DNA of 64,000 bases from Usitatibacter palustris (GTDB lineage: Bacteria > Pseudomonadota > Gammaproteobacteria > Burkholderiales > Usitatibacteraceae), in the NCBI RefSeq assembly GCF_013003985.1, contig NZ_CP053073.1, positions 3,100,001 to 3,164,000 of the forward strand. The letters run 5' to 3'. Shown one piece after another: positions 25,914 through 34,533 of this stretch. Under the pieces are notes generated by a model. The model made no database searches. It had not been told where the DNA came from and worked only from the letters and a program-made list of their open reading frames with translations. How positions within the stretch are numbered: position 1 is the first letter of the stretch; every line of letters begins with the position of its first letter. The position numbers and the translations under genes are program-made.

Positions 25914-26542
25914 CCCAGCGTGATGCCCTCGTCGGCCATCACGCGCTGCACCGCCGGCCGCGCCATCACGCGCTCGGCGTGCCGGGTGTAGTGCACAAGC
26001 TCCTTCATCGGCAGCTTCGACTTTACGCCCCAGCGGTAGAACACGAGCAGGTAGGGATCGCCCACCGTGTACTGCTCGCCCATCATCCACTTGGGCGACT
26101 TCGCGAGCCAGCCGTCGACCTGCTTGAGATAGTCGTGGAAGGAAGCAAATCCCTTCGCCTTGACTGCCTCCTGGGCCGCAGCGTCGTCGGCATAGCGGAT
26201 GGGGCGGAAGAAATGCGCGAAGGCCGGATGCATCGTGCCCCCGATCCACGCGAGCGCCGAGAGGAGCATCGCCTGGCTCCAGGTTTCCTTCGGCCACAGG
26301 CCCTTGTCCGGGAACGCGCCGCCGAGAAACGTGAGGATCGCGACGTTCTCGGTGAGGGGCTTGCCGTCGACCACGAGCGTGGGCACGCGGCCGTGCGGGT
26401 TCAACTTCAGGTACTCGGGCTTGCGCTGGTCGCCCGCGGCAAGGTCGAGCTTCTGCGTCGTGTAGGGCATGCCAAGCTCTTCGAGCACCATGTGGGGCGC
26501 GAACGAGCAGGCACCGGGCGCGTAGTAGAGCTTGAAGTCCAT
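25910..26542 (-). CDS. Glutathione S-transferase
   Basis: This 210-residue GST has the thioredoxin-like N-terminal domain with LYYAPGACSFAPHMVLEELG; Cys12 and Ser13 occupy the position of the catalytic residue in beta-class bacterial GSTs. PHGRVPTLVVDGKPLTENVA contains the cis-proline and the Glu-Asn glutathione-binding residues. The helical C-terminal domain runs from about 90 to 205. It starts two bases after the tartronate-semialdehyde-reductase-like gene and is last in the minus-strand operon. A role in detoxifying an aldehyde or haloacid intermediate is possible (inference). Confidence 0.93.
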   Translation of the reverse strand: MDFKLYYAPGACSFAPHMVLEELGMPYTTQKLDLAAGDQRKPEYLKLNPHGRVPTLVVDGKPLTENVAILTFLGGAFPDKGLWPKETWSQAMLLSALAWIGGTMHPAFAHFFRPIRYADDAAAQEAVKAKGFASFHDYLKQVDGWLAKSPKWMMGEQYTVGDPYLLVFYRWGVKSKLPMKELVHYTRHAERVMARPAVQRVMADEGITLG

Positions 26543-26544
26543 GG

Positions 26545-27408
26545 TCAGAGCCTCGTGATGAGCGAAGAAGTATCGAAGCGGGTGCCGCCGGCCTTCTGCA
26601 CGTCGCCGTAGTACTTGTCGACAATTTCGGTGATCGGAAGTTTCGCGCCGTTGCGCTTGGCTTCCTCGAGGCAGATGCCCAGGTCCTTGCGCATCCAGTC
26701 CACCGCGAAGCCGAAGTTGAACTTGCGCTCGACCATCGTCTTGCCGCGGTTTTCCATCTGCCACGATTGCGCCGCGCCCTTGCTGATGACGTCGAGCACG
26801 AGATTCGCGTCGAGGCCGGCCTTCTCGGCAAAGGCAATGCCTTCCGACAGCGCCTGCACGAGGCCGGCGATGCAGATCTGGTTCACCATCTTCGTGAGCT
26901 GGCCCGCGCCCGAACCGCCGAGCAGCGTGGTCATCTTGGCGTACGAATCCATCACCGGCTTGGCGCGCTCGAAGGGCGCGGCATCGCCGCCGCACATCAC
27001 CGTGAGCTTGCCGTTCTCCGCACCCGCCTGGCCACCGGAAACCGGCGCGTCGATGAAGGCGATGCCCTTCTCCTTGGCGGCCGCGTAGATCTTGCGCGCC
27101 GCATCGGCCGAGGCCGTCGTGTGGTCCACGAGCACGGTGCCCTTGGCCATGCCGGCGAGCGCGCCGTCGGGTCCGAGCGCGACGGCCAGCAGGTCGTTGT
27201 CGTTGCCCACGCACATCATCACGAAATCCTGGTCCTTCGCCGCGGCGGCGGGCGTGGGCGCGGACTTGCCGCCGTGCTTGTCCACCCAGAGCTTCGCCTT
27301 CTCGGGCGAGCGGTTGTACACGGTGACGTCGTAGCCCTTCGCCTTCAGGTGACCCGCCATGGGAAAGCCCATCACGCCCAGACCGAGGAATGCCACTTTT
27401 GCGCTCAT
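26545..27408 (-). CDS. NAD(P)-dependent beta-hydroxyacid dehydrogenase, tartronate semialdehyde reductase-like
   Basis: This 287-residue enzyme of the 3-hydroxyisobutyrate dehydrogenase family has the Rossmann motif GLGVMGFPMAGHLKAKGYDV (9-28), the substrate motif FIDAPVSGGQAGAENG (about 119-134) and the catalytic lysine in GQLTKMVNQ (about 170). In family members the reaction is reduction of tartronate semialdehyde to D-glycerate or oxidation of 3-hydroxyisobutyrate. The neighbouring D-2-hydroxyacid dehydrogenase and the hydroxypyruvate isomerase at 51 kb favour glycerate/glyoxylate metabolism. AAGGAG lies ahead of the ATG. Confidence 0.9.
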   Translation of the reverse strand: MSAKVAFLGLGVMGFPMAGHLKAKGYDVTVYNRSPEKAKLWVDKHGGKSAPTPAAAAKDQDFVMMCVGNDNDLLAVALGPDGALAGMAKGTVLVDHTTASADAARKIYAAAKEKGIAFIDAPVSGGQAGAENGKLTVMCGGDAAPFERAKPVMDSYAKMTTLLGGSGAGQLTKMVNQICIAGLVQALSEGIAFAEKAGLDANLVLDVISKGAAQSWQMENRGKTMVERKFNFGFAVDWMRKDLGICLEEAKRNGAKLPITEIVDKYYGDVQKAGGTRFDTSSLITRL

Positions 27409-27418
27409 CGATTGCTCC

Positions 27419-28393
27419 TTATGCCAGTTCTTTGTTCACGAGATTCGCAGGGGTCTTGCCGTCGAGCACCGCGGTGAGGTTCGCGACCGCGGTCTCGCAC
27501 ATCTTGATCCGGTTGGAGCGCGTGGCACTGCCAATGTGCGGCGTGAGCACCACGTTCTTGAAATCCAGGTAGCCCGCGTGCAGCTTCGGTTCGCCCTCGA
27601 AGACGTCGAGGCCGGCCCCCGCGATGCGCCCTTCCCTGAGAGCCTGGACCAGCGCGGCGTCATCGACCACGCCGCCTCGCGCTGTGTTCACGAGGATCGC
27701 ACCGGGTTTCATCTTTGCGATGTCCGCCGCGCCGATGAGGTGATGGGTGGCGGGCGAATAAGGAACCATCACGACCACGAAGTCCGATCGTGCAAGGAGC
27801 TCGTCGCGCTCGACGCGCGTGGCGTTCAGGCGCTTCTCGTCTTCGGCCGGGAGCGGCGAACGATTGTGATAGAGCACCGTCATGTCGAAGCCGCTTGCGC
27901 GTCGCGCGATCGCCTGGCCGATGCGGCCCATGCCGATGATGCCCAGCGTGGCGTGGTGGATGTCGGTGCCCAGGAACGAATGCATCCCGAAGGCGATCTT
28001 CCATTCGCCGCCGCGCACCCACGCGTCGGCTTCCGCGATGCGCCGCGCCGTGGCCATCAGCAGCGCCCACGTGAGGTCCGCAGTGGTGTCGTCGAGCACG
28101 CCAGGCGTGTTGGTCACGCGCACGCCATGCTTCGTGGCGGCCGCGACATCGATGTTGTTGTAGCCCACGGCGATGTTGGAGACGACCTTCAGCTGCGGGT
28201 TGCGCTCGAACACGGAGGCGTCGAACTTGCACAGGACCGTGGACATGGCCGCCTCGCAGCCCGCGAGCTTCGCGGCGATCTCGTCGGGACTCCAGGGCGT
28301 GTCGTCGACATTGGTGACGACGTCGAAGCGCTCCTGGAGCGCCGCGATCACTCCAGGAAACACTTTCCTTGTTACCAGGATTTGTTTCTTCAC
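27419..28393 (-). CDS. D-2-hydroxyacid dehydrogenase (glyoxylate/hydroxypyruvate reductase-like)
   Basis: This 324-residue NAD(P)H-dependent enzyme has the nucleotide motif GIIGMGRIGQAIARRASGFD (about 151-170), the Arg of VNTARGGVVDDAAL (about 237-250), Glu in GLDVFEGEP and the catalytic His in LTPHIGSATR (about 286-295). These define the GhrB/GyaR group, which reduces glyoxylate to glycolate and hydroxypyruvate to D-glycerate. The GTG at 28393 starts MKKQILVTRKVFP, the canonical family start. It lies between the TRAP transporter and the tartronate-semialdehyde-reductase-like gene on the same strand. Confidence 0.93.
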   Translation of the reverse strand: MKKQILVTRKVFPGVIAALQERFDVVTNVDDTPWSPDEIAAKLAGCEAAMSTVLCKFDASVFERNPQLKVVSNIAVGYNNIDVAAATKHGVRVTNTPGVLDDTTADLTWALLMATARRIAEADAWVRGGEWKIAFGMHSFLGTDIHHATLGIIGMGRIGQAIARRASGFDMTVLYHNRSPLPAEDEKRLNATRVERDELLARSDFVVVMVPYSPATHHLIGAADIAKMKPGAILVNTARGGVVDDAALVQALREGRIAGAGLDVFEGEPKLHAGYLDFKNVVLTPHIGSATRSNRIKMCETAVANLTAVLDGKTPANLVNKELA

Positions 28394-28407
28394 GATTCGA
28401 CCATCAG

Positions 28408-28437
28408 GCGAGGTTCTCGAATGTAGACGAACCTCGC
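28408..28437 (-). terminator. Hairpin between dctM and the hydroxyacid dehydrogenase gene
   Basis: GCGAGGTTC (28408-28416) and GAACCTCGC (28429-28437) form a nine-pair stem with a 12-base loop. No T-run follows on the minus strand, so it may slow or process the transcript rather than end it. It fills most of the 57-base gap between the two genes. Confidence 0.4.
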
Positions 28438-28450
28438 GTCCGTTCCAACC

Positions 28451-30643
28451 CTACTTGTACAACACGCTCGGCAGCCACAACCCGATCGACGGCCAGATGT
28501 AGAGCAGCGTGAGCGCGATGATCTGGATTCCCATGAAGGGAATCATGCCCGCGAAGATCTGGTTCAACGTCACGTGCGGGGGCGAAACGCCCTTCAGGTA
28601 GAAGGCGGCCATCGCCACCGGTGGCGAGAGGAACGCGGTCTGCAGGTTCAGCGCCACGAGCAGGCCGAAGAAGAGCGGGTCGATGTTGAACTTCGCCAGC
28701 AGCGGAATGAAGATCGGCATGAAGATCACGATGATCTCGGTCCACTCCAGCGGCCAGCCCAGCAGGAAGATGATCGCCTGCGCGAGGATCATGAACTGGA
28801 TGGGCGTGAGACCCATCGACAGCACCCACTTCTCGATGATCTCCTGGCCGCCGAGCAACGCGAAGGCCGCCGAGAAGATCGAGGCACCGACGAAGAGCCA
28901 GCACACCATCGCGGAGGTCTTCGCCGTGAGGAAGGCCGATTCGCGCACGGTGCCGCCGAGCTTCACCTGGAAGGTCGCGAGAATGCACCAGGCGCCTACC
29001 GCGATGATCGAGGCCCAGCCCACCCACATCGGCGGGCCGGTCGCGACGACTTCGGCCTGCAGCAGGATGAACCACACGACCGAGGAGAGTCCGACGAACC
29101 ACATCGGGATCCAGGCCCGGGCAACCTGGCGCTTGCGCTCCTTGGGCAAAGTGTTGAACGCGTAGATCGCCGCGAGCACGAAGCCGCCGAACGCGCCGAC
29201 CGCCGCCGCCTCCGTGGGCGTGGCCAACCCGAAGACGATGGTGCCCAGCACCGCGAGGATCAAGACCGCGAGCGGAAAGAACGACGCGAGCAGCAACTTG
29301 AAGATCTGCAGCCGCGGGAACGTGAGCGTGAGGTGGAACACGGTGAGGATCGCGATCACGATCGCCAGGGTGATCCAGAAGCCGTTGGGCGCCGGGATGC
29401 GGTCGTGCGACACCTCGGGTGCCGGTTTCGCCGCGGCCTTCGCCTGGGGCGGTGCCTTCTCCGCGGCCGGCGCGGGCTTTGCGGCCGGGGGCTCCGCCAG
29501 CCCCGAAGACTTCTCGGCAGGCGGCTCGGCGAGTCCGGATTTCTCCGCGGGCGGCTCCGACAGGCCCCCGGGCGACGGCGGTTCCGCGAGGCCCGCGGAC
29601 GGCGGCTCGGCGAGCCCGCCCAAGGGAGCCGTCGGGCTCGCCTCGTCGCGAATGTCGATCGCTTGCGTGTCGATCACCGCGTTGGCCTTGGTGAGCGCAT
29701 TCCAGGTGAGGCCCATCAGGATCGCGAACACGATGGCCGGCAGCAGCGTGATCGCCAGCTCCTTGCGCAGTGCCTTGGCATCGCCCGGGACCTCGACCTT
29801 GCCGCGCAATCCGCGGATGAGACCCGTGAGCACCTTCGGACCCTGCGACTTCTCGAGCGCGGCCAGCTGCGGCGGGAGGTCGACGTGGCGCTCGCTCTCT
29901 GGCAGGGGTGGCGCCCAATCGGGCTTGAGCTTCGCAAGGACGATCACGTAGACAATGTAGAGGCCCGCCAGCATGAGGCCGGGGAAGAAGGCGCCCGCGT
30001 ACAGCTTCACCACGGATACGCCGGCGGTCGCACCGTAGAGGATCAGCATCACGGAAGGCGGGATGAGGATGCCCAGGCACCCGCCCGCGGTGATGACGCC
30101 CGCGGAGACCTTCACGTTGTAGCCGGCGCGCAGCATCGCCGGAAGGGCGAGCAGGCCCATCAGCGTGACCACCGCGCCCACGATGCCCGTGGCCGTGGCG
30201 AACACCGCGCAGGTCACGAGGGTCGCGACCGCGAGCGAGCCCGGGATCCGCGCGAGCGCGAGGTGCAGGCTCTTGAAGAGGCGCTCGATGAGGTTCGCGC
30301 GCTCGACGAGATAACCCATGAACACGAAGAGCGGGATGGAGATCAGCACGTCGTTGGCCATCACGGAATAAGCGCGCTGCACCATGAGGTCGAGCGTGTT
30401 CTTGAGCGCGGTGCCGGCGTCGTGGCCGCCGCCCATCCAGTACGAGCAGAACGCGAAGATCATGCCCATGCCCATCAGCGTGAACGCCGTCGGGAAGCCG
30501 AGCATGATCGCGACGACGACCAGCGAGAGCATCAGCAGGCCCAGGTGGCCCTGGGTGATGTTCGCGGCCGAGGGCAGGGCCCAGATCGTGAACAGCACGA
30601 CCGAGACCATGATGGACAAGCCGAACCAGATTTCCTTCTTCAC
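28451..30643 (-). CDS. dctM: TRAP transporter large permease, DctM type, with proline-rich insert
   Basis: This inner-membrane subunit carries the ion-coupled transport of an organic acid. The GTG at 30643 overlaps the dctQ stop (GTGA) and gives 730 residues, much longer than the common 430-residue DctM. The N-terminal half carries the family motif in LGILIPPSVMLILYGATAGV (about 190-209) and the C-terminal half LATPTEAAAVGAFGGFVLAA. A cytoplasmic or periplasmic insert at about 335-415 contains five copies of a GLAEPP-type hexapeptide followed by an Ala/Pro/Lys linker. Longer DctM proteins with central loops exist, but the hexapeptide array is unusual. The upstream in-frame ATG is inside dctQ and is rejected. 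Confidence 0.93.
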   Translation of the reverse strand: MKKEIWFGLSIMVSVVLFTIWALPSAANITQGHLGLLMLSLVVVAIMLGFPTAFTLMGMGMIFAFCSYWMGGGHDAGTALKNTLDLMVQRAYSVMANDVLISIPLFVFMGYLVERANLIERLFKSLHLALARIPGSLAVATLVTCAVFATATGIVGAVVTLMGLLALPAMLRAGYNVKVSAGVITAGGCLGILIPPSVMLILYGATAGVSVVKLYAGAFFPGLMLAGLYIVYVIVLAKLKPDWAPPLPESERHVDLPPQLAALEKSQGPKVLTGLIRGLRGKVEVPGDAKALRKELAITLLPAIVFAILMGLTWNALTKANAVIDTQAIDIRDEASPTAPLGGLAEPPSAGLAEPPSPGGLSEPPAEKSGLAEPPAEKSSGLAEPPAAKPAPAAEKAPPQAKAAAKPAPEVSHDRIPAPNGFWITLAIVIAILTVFHLTLTFPRLQIFKLLLASFFPLAVLILAVLGTIVFGLATPTEAAAVGAFGGFVLAAIYAFNTLPKERKRQVARAWIPMWFVGLSSVVWFILLQAEVVATGPPMWVGWASIIAVGAWCILATFQVKLGGTVRESAFLTAKTSAMVCWLFVGASIFSAAFALLGGQEIIEKWVLSMGLTPIQFMILAQAIIFLLGWPLEWTEIIVIFMPIFIPLLAKFNIDPLFFGLLVALNLQTAFLSPPVAMAAFYLKGVSPPHVTLNQIFAGMIPFMGIQIIALTLLYIWPSIGLWLPSVLYK
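29480..29620 (-). repeat. Coding repeat array (GLAEPP hexapeptides) inside dctM
   Basis: Residues 342-388 of DctM read GGLAEPPSA, GLAEPPSPG, GLSEPPAEKS, GLAEPPAEKSS and GLAEPPAAK in order. The DNA copies differ at third positions and by small insertions, so the array expanded by slippage or unequal exchange and then diverged. Copy number may vary between strains. Confidence 0.85.
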
Positions 30644-31263
30644 GAGCGCGCCCCTTCCTTGACGACCAGCGCGTCGAGCTTGGCGATGTCTTCGTCCTTC
30701 ACGTGCACCATTTCCTTGAGCTTCTCGACGTCGACTTCCTCGACGTCCTCGATGCGCGAGGGCCACACCCCGGTCTTCAACGCGATCGCGCTGCGCACGA
30801 TCTCGACGATGCCCTGCGCGAGCAGGAACGCGCCCGCGATGGGGATGATGGTCTTGAACGGATAGATGGGCGGCCCGTCGGCGGTCACGTTCGAGTGCTC
30901 GCGGATGGCCCAGGACTCACCGGCGTAGATGAATCCCGCGTACGCGAGGGCGACGACGCCGGGAATGAAGAAGCAGATGTACAGCGTGAGATCGAGACCG
31001 GCCTGCAGGCGGGTCGGGAAGAAGCCGTAGAGGACGTCGCCGCGCACGTGGCCGTTCTTCGACAGCGTGTAGGCGCCGGCCATCATGAAGAGGGTCCCGT
31101 AGAGCATGATCATCGTGTCGAACGCATAGGCGTGAGGGTTGCTCAGCACGTACCGGGAGAACACTTCCCAGGTGATGAACATCGTGAGCGCGATGATGAG
31201 CCAGGAAAATGCCTGTCCCACCCAGGTGCTCACCTTGTCGATGAACAGCAGCAGCTTCTGCAT
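30640..31263 (-). CDS. dctQ: TRAP transporter small permease, DctQ type
   Basis: This 207-residue membrane protein has the four-helix DctQ layout: about 15-35 (TWVGQAFSWLIIALTMFITW), 48-66, 90-112 and 138-158. EVFSRYVLSNPHAYAFDTMI near residues 34-53 matches the conserved first loop. The last 40 residues form an unusually acidic tail (EDVEEVDVEKLKEMVHVKDE) absent from short DctQ proteins. It lies between dctP and dctM, overlaps dctM by four bases and has GGAAGGATCC ahead of the ATG. A terminator hairpin separates it from dctP. Confidence 0.93.
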   Translation of the reverse strand: MQKLLLFIDKVSTWVGQAFSWLIIALTMFITWEVFSRYVLSNPHAYAFDTMIMLYGTLFMMAGAYTLSKNGHVRGDVLYGFFPTRLQAGLDLTLYICFFIPGVVALAYAGFIYAGESWAIREHSNVTADGPPIYPFKTIIPIAGAFLLAQGIVEIVRSAIALKTGVWPSRIEDVEEVDVEKLKEMVHVKDEDIAKLDALVVKEGARS

Positions 31264-31283
31264 GTGGATCCTTCCGGACTTTC

Positions 31284-31319
31284 AAAAAAAGACACCATCC
31301 GGGGGTCCCGGATGGTGTC
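31284..31319 (-). terminator. Rho-independent terminator after dctP
   Basis: GACACCATCCGGG (31291-31303) pairs perfectly with 31307-31319 around a three-base loop. On the minus strand the stem is followed by seven T residues (31290-31284). It lies between dctP and dctQ in the same operon, so partial readthrough would give more binding protein than permease. Confidence 0.88.
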
Positions 31320-31339
31320 CTCTGCTTCGGTGACTTTCC

Positions 31340-32491
31340 TTACGCTTTCTTCGCGGGCGCCGCGGCGGCCGGGGCGAAGTAGTGGTTGTACGCCATGCGG
31401 CGTCCCACGTTCGTGTCGAGGTCCCACTTCACGACACGCTCAGCGAATGCCTTTTGCGAGGCTTCGATTTCCTTGAAGAGCGCATTGCCTTCGCCCTTCT
31501 TGGCGGCGGCGGCGTCGTAACCCTTCAGCTGGTTGGCGAGCACGGCGTCCGGCGTCTTGTAGAACTTGATGCCGCCAGCCGCCATCTCCTTGTAGTCCTT
31601 GGAGTAGCGGTCGATCGCCTTCCAGGACATGTCCGAGGAAGCGGCCTCGACGGCATTGGCGATGATGGCGCGCATCTTCTCCGGCAGCGCGTCGTACTTC
31701 GCCTTGTTGAACATGATCTCGAACTGCTCGGCGTTCTGGTGATAGCTCTGCAGCATGCAGGTCTTCGAAACGTCCGGGAAGCCGAGGAGGCGATCCGACG
31801 AGGCGTTGTTGAACTCGGCGCCGTCGAGCAGGCCGCGGTCCATCGCGGGGACGATTTCACCACCGGGCAGCGCGTTGACCGCGGCGCCGAGGGCGGTGAA
31901 CACGTCGATCGAGATGCCGACCGTGCGGAACTTCATGCCCTTGAAATCCTCGGACTTCGTGATGGGCTTCTTGAACCAGCCCAGCGGCTGCGTGGGCATC
32001 GGGCCGTACGGGAACGAAACGACGTTCGCGCCGATGGAGGCATAGAGCTTGTTCAGGAGCTCCTTGCCGCCGCCGTACTTGTGCCAGGACAGCAGCTGGT
32101 TCGCGTCCATGCCGAAGGCCGGACCCGAGCCCCAGAGAGCCAGGGCGTTCTGCTTGCCGTAGTGATAGACCAGCACGCCGTGGCCGCCGTCGAGCGTGCC
32201 CTTCGACACGGCATCGAGCAGGCCGAAGGCGGGAACAACCGCGCCTGCCGGCAGCACTTCGATCTTCAGGTCGCCGCCGGTCATGTCGTTGACCTTCTTC
32301 GCGTAGTCGGTGGCGTACTCGTGGAAGATGTCCTTGGCCGGCCACGTGGACTGCCAGCGCATGGAAATCGGGCCGGTCTGGCCCTTGGCGATCATCGGGA
32401 ATGCAAGGGCTGCGGCACCGGCACTGGCGGTTGCGCCGGCCAGGAATTTACGTCGGGTGTTCGCAGTCGGCGCGGGTTTCTTGTCGCTCAT
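31340..32491 (-). CDS. dctP: TRAP transporter substrate-binding protein, DctP type, Tat-exported
   Basis: This 383-residue periplasmic binding protein starts MSDKKPAPTANTRRKFLAGA; TRRKFLA is a twin-arginine signal, so it is likely folded before export. The mature part begins near GQTGPISMRWQSTW and belongs to the TRAP family whose members bind keto acids, lactate or aromatic acids (LKIEVLPAGAVVPAFGLLDA, later RTVGISIDVFTALGAAVNAL). The Tat-exported subgroup often binds alpha-keto acids (inference). GAGGAGAA lies just ahead of the ATG at 32491; an upstream in-frame ATG lacks a ribosome site. It is first of dctPQM. Confidence 0.94.
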   Translation of the reverse strand: MSDKKPAPTANTRRKFLAGATASAGAAALAFPMIAKGQTGPISMRWQSTWPAKDIFHEYATDYAKKVNDMTGGDLKIEVLPAGAVVPAFGLLDAVSKGTLDGGHGVLVYHYGKQNALALWGSGPAFGMDANQLLSWHKYGGGKELLNKLYASIGANVVSFPYGPMPTQPLGWFKKPITKSEDFKGMKFRTVGISIDVFTALGAAVNALPGGEIVPAMDRGLLDGAEFNNASSDRLLGFPDVSKTCMLQSYHQNAEQFEIMFNKAKYDALPEKMRAIIANAVEAASSDMSWKAIDRYSKDYKEMAAGGIKFYKTPDAVLANQLKGYDAAAAKKGEGNALFKEIEASQKAFAERVVKWDLDTNVGRRMAYNHYFAPAAAAPAKKA

Positions 32492-32559
32492 CAGGGTTCT
32501 CCTCGGGTGTTGGAATTGCGCGCTTGCTTCGGGGAAGGTGCGTCGCTTTTGGCCTTGGA

Positions 32560-32589
32560 ATCCTATCCCTGCGCGCCCTGCCAAGGCAA
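32560..32589 (-). promoter_or_regulatory. Candidate dctP promoter
   Basis: On the minus strand TTGCCT (32589-32584) and TAGGAT (32565-32560) are separated by 18 bases. The predicted leader is about 60 bases and ends in a GAGGAG ribosome site. It lies in the 108-base gap after the lut-linked permease gene. Confidence 0.4.
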
Positions 32590-32599
32590 TAGACAAGGG

Positions 32600-33880
32600 T
32601 CAGGAATGCGGTTTTTTACCCTCATCCGGGTAACAACACTGGATATCGGACCCCGCACTCGCACCCCGGGTGCGCTTTTCCTGCGGGTGCCAGCCGAGAA
32701 TGGCCAGCAGGACGAAGAAGCCGATCACGTACCCCACCGCGATATGCCAGCCGTGCCGCAGCCATTGGCCCACATTGCGCGCTTCGGGGTAGGTATTCGA
32801 GAGGGCGACGCCGGCGCTCGAGCCGAACCAGATCATCGAACCGCCGAAGCCCACGGCATAGGCGAGCACGCCCCAGTCGTAGCCGCCCTGTTTCAGTGCA
32901 AGCGCCGTCAGCGGGATGTTGTCGAAGATCGACGACACGAAACCGAGGCCCAGGGTCGTGGGCCACGATGCTGCGGGCAGCTTCTCGACGGGCATCATCG
33001 AGGCGCAAGTCACCAACGCCAGCAGGAAGATCGAGCCCTTGAAGGCGCCGGGCAACAGTTTCCAGTCGGGCTGGCGCCACACGGAGGTCGCGAGAATCGC
33101 GACCCAGACCGCGATGCCGATCACGGGGTAGTGGTCCAGGGCGTTCTTGAAGTACAGGTTGGCGATCACGTTGGAGCCGATCGCCGCGACCAGGATGATG
33201 GCCACGATCGCAAGCCGCGCCCAATCGATGTGCGTGCCTGCGGGCATGTCCTTCATGATCGGCGAATAGGCGTGCTGCTGGCGCGCGGCGAAGTAACCGA
33301 AGAAGGCAAGCGCCGCGAAAGAGGCGATGTAGGCGTCGAGCACGTGGAGCGGGTTCACGCCGTCGATCCACATCATCGTGGTCGTCGTATCGCCCACCAC
33401 GCTGCCCGCGCCGCCCGCATTCGACGCCGCGACGATGGCGGCGAGGTACCCGATATGCACCTTCTTGCGGAAGACGGCGCCCGCCATCGTGCCGCCGATG
33501 ATCGCTGCGGCGATGTTGTCGAGGAAGCTGGAGAGCACGAACACGAGGACGAGCAGCATGAAGGCGCCCTTCCAGTCGTCGGGCAGGAAGCGCGGCAGCT
33601 CGAGCGGCACGTGGCTCTTCTCGAAGTGGTCGGAGAGCAGCGCGAACCCCATCAGCAGCCCCAGCAGGTTCGTGAGGATGTTGGTCTCGTGGCCCATGTG
33701 CGCCATGAGGGCGGTCAGGCCCGAGCCCGTCTTGAAGCCCGTGAAGAGGAGCTTGTAGATCGTGATCGTCGCCAGCCCGCCGAGCGCGACCCACAGCGTG
33801 TGGCGATGGAAGAGCGCGACGCCCAGGAGCGTCAGCGCGAACAGGATGAAATCGACGGGAATGCCGAACACTTCAGTCAT
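32600..33880 (-). CDS. Ion-transporter-superfamily permease (SLC13/NhaD/ArsB-like), lut-linked
   Basis: This 426-residue protein has about eleven membrane helices. The two inverted halves each carry the superfamily signature: LSSFLDNIAAAIIGGTMAGA in the first half (about 120-139) and FVSSIFDNIPLTALALKQGG in the second (about 320-339). NhaD-type sodium/proton antiporters, arsenite permeases and citrate or dicarboxylate carriers all share this. The ATG overlaps the lutC stop (ATGA), so it is translated with the lactate-oxidation genes; a hydroxy-acid or lactate transport role, or sodium balance, is an inference. The usual LctP/LldP lactate permease is absent here. Confidence 0.8.
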   Translation of the reverse strand: MTEVFGIPVDFILFALTLLGVALFHRHTLWVALGGLATITIYKLLFTGFKTGSGLTALMAHMGHETNILTNLLGLLMGFALLSDHFEKSHVPLELPRFLPDDWKGAFMLLVLVFVLSSFLDNIAAAIIGGTMAGAVFRKKVHIGYLAAIVAASNAGGAGSVVGDTTTTMMWIDGVNPLHVLDAYIASFAALAFFGYFAARQQHAYSPIMKDMPAGTHIDWARLAIVAIILVAAIGSNVIANLYFKNALDHYPVIGIAVWVAILATSVWRQPDWKLLPGAFKGSIFLLALVTCASMMPVEKLPAASWPTTLGLGFVSSIFDNIPLTALALKQGGYDWGVLAYAVGFGGSMIWFGSSAGVALSNTYPEARNVGQWLRHGWHIAVGYVIGFFVLLAILGWHPQEKRTRGASAGSDIQCCYPDEGKKPHS

Positions 33881-34533
33881 GGGATGAGGATCACGTGCAC
33901 GCGGTAGGGTCCATGGGCGCCGATCACGATCGTTTGCTCGATGTCGGCAGTTCTTGACGGTCCGGATACGAAGAACGTCGCGCGCGGCGGCTCACCTCTC
34001 TCGCGCCGCAACAACGCAAATGAATCTTCCATCGTGTTCACCAGGCGAGACTTGCTCGCGACGCACAGGTGCGTCTCGGGCAGCAATGCGGTGACCTTCG
34101 GCGTCGCCGGCGAGGATAGCAGCAGCAGCGTGCCGGTCTCGGCGATCGTGCAGAAGCAACCCGTGAGGCCGGTGCGGTCGTTCGGGTTGGCAGGACGGTC
34201 GTCGACGGCAACACCTGCGGCCGTCCAGTCGAGTTCCGCGAACTCGTGCCAGGCCGCCACGCGCGCCTCGAGGTTGTTGGCACGCAGGTAGCGGGCGACT
34301 TCGGCCGGCACCGCGTCGATCGAACCGACTTCGGCGTGCGTCGTGCCCACGCGATCGCACTCCGCGCGGAATTTCGCGACCGGATCGGCGTTTCGCGCAT
34401 TGCCCGGCAGCGGGCCCGCCTCGTGGCGCGCGATGGTGGCGCGCACGCGCTCGAGCTGCGTCGCATCGGGTTCGGCACCCTGGCGCCCCTGCGCGGCGCG
34501 GATGCGGGTGAGGATGGCCTCGCGCGCGCTCAC
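33877..34533 (-). CDS. lutC: Lactate utilization protein LutC (LUD domain)
   Basis: This 218-residue cytosolic protein has an LUD domain (about 60-215) with the family block TGCFCTIAETGTLLLLSSPA, the ETHLCVASKSRLVNTMED region and FVSGPSRTADIEQTIVIGAH near the end. It works with LutA and LutB in L-lactate oxidation to pyruvate. The GTG at 34533 overlaps the lutB stop (GTGA) and the TGA overlaps the permease ATG. The longer in-frame opening upstream is lutB read in another frame. Confidence 0.93.
   Translation of the reverse strand: MSAREAILTRIRAAQGRQGAEPDATQLERVRATIARHEAGPLPGNARNADPVAKFRAECDRVGTTHAEVGSIDAVPAEVARYLRANNLEARVAAWHEFAELDWTAAGVAVDDRPANPNDRTGLTGCFCTIAETGTLLLLSSPATPKVTALLPETHLCVASKSRLVNTMEDSFALLRRERGEPPRATFFVSGPSRTADIEQTIVIGAHGPYRVHVILIP

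Noticed and set aside
28574..30865. Long open frame opposite dctM
   Set aside because: It is dominated by Arg, Glu and His repeats formed by the complement of hydrophobic codons; dctM and dctQ explain the region.
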